Below are positions 60,508-64,000 of a stretch of 64,000 nucleotides of DNA, one piece after another (within the stretch, counting starts at the first letter, position 1; the number at the start of each line of letters is the position of its first letter). The stretch is from assembly GCA_947561395.2 (NCBI GenBank), contig OX387184.1:55239197-55303196 (forward strand). Direction: 5' to 3'. The translations under genes were made by a program, and so were the position numbers. A model generated the notes under the pieces. The model made no database searches. It worked only from the letters and a program-made list of their open reading frames with translations, and was not told the DNA's origin. Source of the stretch: Buxus sempervirens (taxonomy: Eukaryota; Streptophyta; Magnoliopsida; Buxales; Buxaceae).

Positions 60508-60691
60508 CTCTCTTCACGTTTTACGGCTAGAGAGACTCTTGAGGTACTTAGAGATAGGTTTGGTTACACAAACACAATCAAAGGCCTTATTCTATGAAAA
60601 AAAAAGAAAAAAACAGATATGGGGTTCTATTCTAGGGATCCACCTGTTCCCCTTTCCCCTAGTTCTCTCTTCACGTTTTACGGCTAGAGAG
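60508..60691 (-). other. Duplicated leader stem-loop in LTR F
   Basis: Copies at 60508-60534 and 60665-60691 with stem CTCTC/GAGAG and the TAGCCGTAAAACGTGAA loop, as in A and B. Confidence 0.55.
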
Positions 60692-61130
60692 ACCCTTGAG
60701 GTACTTGGAGACAAGTTTAGGAATACAAAATAGATATGGCCTTATTCTACAGCAATAGAGATGATCCTATTACTTCTAGAATTGAAGACAGAAAATAAAA
60801 AGGGATAGGGGACTTACCTGGATTGAGCAGGCAGAGCAGCAGGGATTCCTTTCCTTCTCTTGGAGCTTTTGATTCTTCAAAATTTCGTGGCCCTAAGCTA
60901 GAGGAGAGAGCCTCTATTTATAGACACACCCAGGGGCATGGTTGGTCCAAGGTTTGGCAGGATAGAGTTTCAGTTTGAGTTAAACACAAGATCATGTCAA
61001 TCCTTTATCCACAAGGATAAATGAGATAATTCGAATGGATAAATAAGAGGATTCGCTTATCCAAGAGAGATATTTGGGTGCAGATAAGGCTCAAAAATCA
61101 AAAAGGTAAAATTCACACAAAGACCCCCGT

Positions 61131-61235
61131 GCCCGTATATATATTACGGTCGCGCCCTGCCCGTATTATTAATACGGGCACGCCGTGACCGTATATCAAC
61201 TGCAGGTATGACCAGTCCGTAAACAAAATACGGTC
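61131..61235. promoter_or_regulatory. U3 dyad array of LTR F
   Basis: GCCCGT/ACGGTC/GCCCGT/ACGGGC/GACCGT and further half-sites alternate with 9- and 7-nt spacers (28-bp step). It lies ~209 bp upstream of the TATA box in minus orientation. Confidence 0.75.
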
Positions 61236-61523
61236 ATGACCAGTTTGGCCAGATTTTACATTTTTTTGACCTGTTTCAAATCCCAATTAATATTTTCAAT
61301 TATTTTCTCATTTTTAATGCAATTTGGGGTGTCTACATTATGCAAATAAATAAAAGTTTTGAGATTAAAAGAAAATAAAAAAAATATAAACAAAGAGAAA
61401 TGAGTTGGATGAATTGGTCCAACTCATGTTCTCTTGAGATATTAAGACTAAGCTTAAAAAAAATATAAGCCTAAAAAATATGGGACAAAATAGACTTTGA
61501 CCACACATAAATAAATGATGGTG

Positions 61524-61745
61524 TTTAAAGAGAAGAATAGGAAGAGTTAGGGATTTAAGTGTTTAAAGAGAAGAAAATGAAGAGTTAGGGGTTTAGGTGT
61601 TTAAGAGAAGAAGAGGAGGAGTTAGGAGTTTAAGTGTTTAAGAGAGGAAGATGAGGAGTTAGATGTTTAAGAGAGGAAGATGAGAAGTTAGGGAGAGGAG
61701 AGGTTTAAGAGAGGAAGAGGAAATGTTAGAGGTTAAGAAGTTGAA
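61524..61745 (+). repeat. GA-rich ~38-bp minisatellite in LTR H
   Basis: About six units starting TTTAARGAGA and containing 'GAGTTAGG', one shortened to 29 bp. It ends just before the TATA box at 61761. Confidence 0.75.
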
Positions 61746-63015
61746 GGGGTGGGAATTCTCTATAAAAAGGATAGAAGTTGAGAGCAAAAGGGGGGAGAGA
61801 AAGTAAGAAAGTTCTTTGGAAAAAAGAGGGAAGCAAGTAAGAGAGTTCTTTAAAAAAAAACAGCGAGTAGAAAGAAGTGGAGAAAAGAAGAAGGACGTCT
61901 ACTAGTAAGGAGGGAGAAAGAAAAACTGCTATTTACGACACACCACGGTTCTAAGACCTGATTTAAAAGTGTTAATCCATAACAGGTGAGTCATTTGTTT
62001 AATACATTGTATAAGACCTCTCTTTCATTACAATTTTTGAGATGAGATTACGTAATTGGTGAAAGACATGTATATATGTTTGATGGCTTTGGGTAATTTT
62101 ATCATATAAGAAAAAAAAAAGACAAAGATGTAAAGTTTTAAGTTTTTTTTCTGCATTAGACTTGCACCTATTTTCCAGATAAACCAATTTGTTTTACCTA
62201 GTTTTAGTTTGATTCAAGTCTGGAGTCCTTCATGAGATTTGTGGTATTTTTATTTTAGTTTAATGTAAAAATATGCTTGAGACCCTACACTATGAGTAGG
62301 TATTTTATTTTTAATTTTCTTTGGTTCAGATTTTCACAGGGAGATGTCTAACAGTAAATTTTACAGCTTCATATCTCTTAAATGAAAATGAATTTTTAAA
62401 AACTACTATAGGTTATTTTAGTGCTTAAAATTATGATTCTAGGGAATCAGATTTCGCACAATTTGGTTAAGAATTGAGGGAAATATGAATCTTTGAATGC
62501 GGATAGCGCAGTAGTTTATATTGTTTTACTTTTTTTTTGTTTCTTTTGTTTATTGTGATTTTCTTACTTACATTTGTTTTGTTTTATTTTTTTATTTTAC
62601 TACATGAGATGTAGCATAGTGGCCCTCCATTCTCCCAATGTAGATATATTATTATATAATAGAGTCTAAAACATTTTATTGGAAGTGGTCGACTCAGCCC
62701 CCATTTCTTATTCTTTTTAATTTGGGTTTCTTTACTTTAGAATTCTTATGTGCATGTAAGATGTAGTATAGCAATCCCCCACTCCTATAATCCCTTGTAT
62801 ATATGAGAAAGATAAAATTAAAAAAAAGGGAAAAAGCAAAGAATAATAAATAAATATTTTTTTTTGAAATAACCAAGTACATTGCTCCATGTTGAAATAT
62901 TTGATTTGGATTTCTTTATTTTGGATTTTTTTTATATGTATCATATGTATTATAATTTGTATAGGATGTAGCAAAGCAACCCCCATTCCTCCAATATTTG
63001 TACACATGTGATCAT

Positions 63016-63018
<3 letters not shown>

Positions 63019-63085
<67 letters not shown>
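63019..63085. repeat. (AT)n microsatellite, ~67 bp
   Basis: Uninterrupted AT dinucleotides inside LTR H. The repetitive Tyr-Ile reading frame across it is an artefact. Confidence 0.95.
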
Positions 63086-63090
<5 letters not shown>

Positions 63091-63338
63091 AAAGATAAAA
63101 AAAATTAAATAATAGTGAATCAGCCCAAATATGATCCAACTGATTTAAGGGAACCCACTTCGGTGGGACAACCCAGGGTGTTCAAGGACTTCCCTGGGTT
63201 GTAATCGGGTCACTTATCCGGAATCACTGGTGCAGACCAAAAATCAACAAGGTCTCTACCTGCACCATTTCAGGTAGTGGCGACTCCATAACAGATTGTA
63301 ACATGCTTTTTCCGCATGCCCGAGGTGCGCACACCGTT

Positions 63339-64000
63339 TATTATTTTTTTATTTTTTATTTTTAAAAAAATATGATTAGAATAAGGTTGGGGGGTTAATT
63401 GGGTTGAGTTGTACCGGGTTTAGGTCGGGTTAGGGGTTAATCGAGTCGGGACAGGAGACTTTGTGGTCAAGCCAAACAGCTTATAAATAGGGACTTGCAG
63501 ACAAGGGAAAGGGATCTTTCGATTAACACTCAACACAATTACAATTAACTATTCCTGTCTCCTCAGACCCCCTATTTGGTCTCCTCAGACCACCCTACTC
63601 TCATGCTATCCTCATAGCATGAAGTAGCATATCCTCTTATTGCTTCCTGTCGCAACAACACATGGATATCCCCCTTACTCCTCCTGGACAAGGTTAAGAA
63701 AATATGCCCTACTCCGATCATGGCTAGGTACGATCTCGCTTACTTATTCAACCAAGGCTAAGGGCAGTCACTATGTGCACCCCGGAACCAATAATCGTCA
63801 AGGCGGCCCCTGATCTCTTCTCTCTATACTCCGATCACGGCTATAGGGAAATAGGTGGCAAGTACCAAGATATTGTTGGTTTTATTTTTACCATTTATTT
63901 ATTCTCATCACTATCTATTCTTGAAACGACCATCACCCCACAAAGCCCTCAGTTTCTGCAGATTCTACATCAAACGGCCACCACCAACATGGCCATTGTC
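63339..64000 (+). other. Unassigned right end, possible retroelement leader
   Basis: Has GGGTTAATCGGG-type phrases (63390-63440) and a TATA-like CTTATAAATAGGG at 63480-63492, followed by leader-like sequence rich in 'CTCCTCAGACC' and 'CTCCGATCA.GGCTA' repeats. It may be the promoter and leader of another LTR running off the window. No coding region seen. Confidence 0.3.

Larger units (their letters stand above)
59527..61337 (-). mobile_element. Solo LTR F nested in LTR H (A family, 1811 bp)
   Basis: On the minus strand it starts TGTAGACACCCCAAATTGCA and ends CATGTCTCACA. Target duplication TTATG at 59522-59526 and 61338-61342. TATA box (complement of 60915-60922), array 61131-61235, two stem-loops, decamer (complement of 59593-59602). 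Close relative of A and B. Confidence 0.9.
59169..63333 (+). mobile_element. Solo LTR H, interrupted by solo LTR F
   Basis: Starts TGTCAGCACCC and ends GGTGCGCACA, matching LTR G. Target duplication CCGTT at 59164-59168 and 63334-63338. Net size 2349 bp. Other contents: palindrome cluster 59415-59451, GA-rich minisatellite 61524-61745, TATA box TATAAAAAGG at 61761, a long TA microsatellite, and a TGGCGACTCC decamer at 63278 near the 3' end. Confidence 0.85.

Noticed and set aside
62732..63139. Tyr-Ile repeat protein
   Set aside because: Translation of the AT microsatellite and flanking AT-rich LTR.

Overview
The window looks like repeat-dense nuclear DNA of a flowering plant, probably a eudicot: AT-rich background, Ty3/gypsy and Ty1/copia LTRs, 5'-truncated LINEs, Helitrons, and a tandem cluster of one host gene family, a G-type lectin S-receptor-like kinase close to Arabidopsis At2g19130. 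No bacterial or organellar features and no tRNA or rRNA genes were seen.

Layout. 1-11251: 3' end of a very long Ty3/gypsy element (Tat/Ogre-like), with pol (integrase) on +, then two intron-containing cargo genes on the opposite strand, then polypurine tract and 3' LTR 'A'. 11252-32921: tandem receptor-kinase array with two intact single-exon genes (17273-19663 and 26268-28658), recognisably duplicated flanks, and LINEs and a MITE nested in them. 32922-38400: LTR 'B' (A family, followed by a tRNA-Arg-type primer binding site) with solo LTR 'G' nested in it. 38400-47216: a lone GDSL esterase/lipase first exon cut off by a copia-like LTR, a 3.15 kb Helitron carrying a LINE and other fragments, and a short Helitron-like element holding solo LTR 'E'. 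47217-58736: third kinase copy (pseudogene), its flank split by solo LTR 'C' (itself holding solo LTR 'D'), then a short fourth kinase fragment with a second copy of the flank. 58737-64000: unique sequence dominated by solo LTR 'H' with solo LTR 'F' inside.

Most LTR boundaries are supported by TG...CA ends plus 5-bp target duplications: D ATGAT, E ATACC, F TTATG, G TATCT, H CCGTT, C GTTAC. Removing nested insertions gives consistent sizes: A 1820, B 1811, F 1811; D 2264, E 2337; G 2388, H 2349.

The most unusual signal is regulatory. A/B/F LTRs carry a 28-bp-period array of dyads (ACGGGC, 7 nt, GCCCGT, 9 nt) upstream of a TATA box. The same array lies in front of both antisense cargo genes and twice in LTR G. 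D/E carry an analogous 39-bp-period array built from TATCCGG and CCGGATA, and C, H and the copia-like LTR carry other dyad clusters. A/B/F and D/E also share a leader stem-loop whose stem changes while staying paired. No sequence searches or computations were run; family names rest on recognised motifs.
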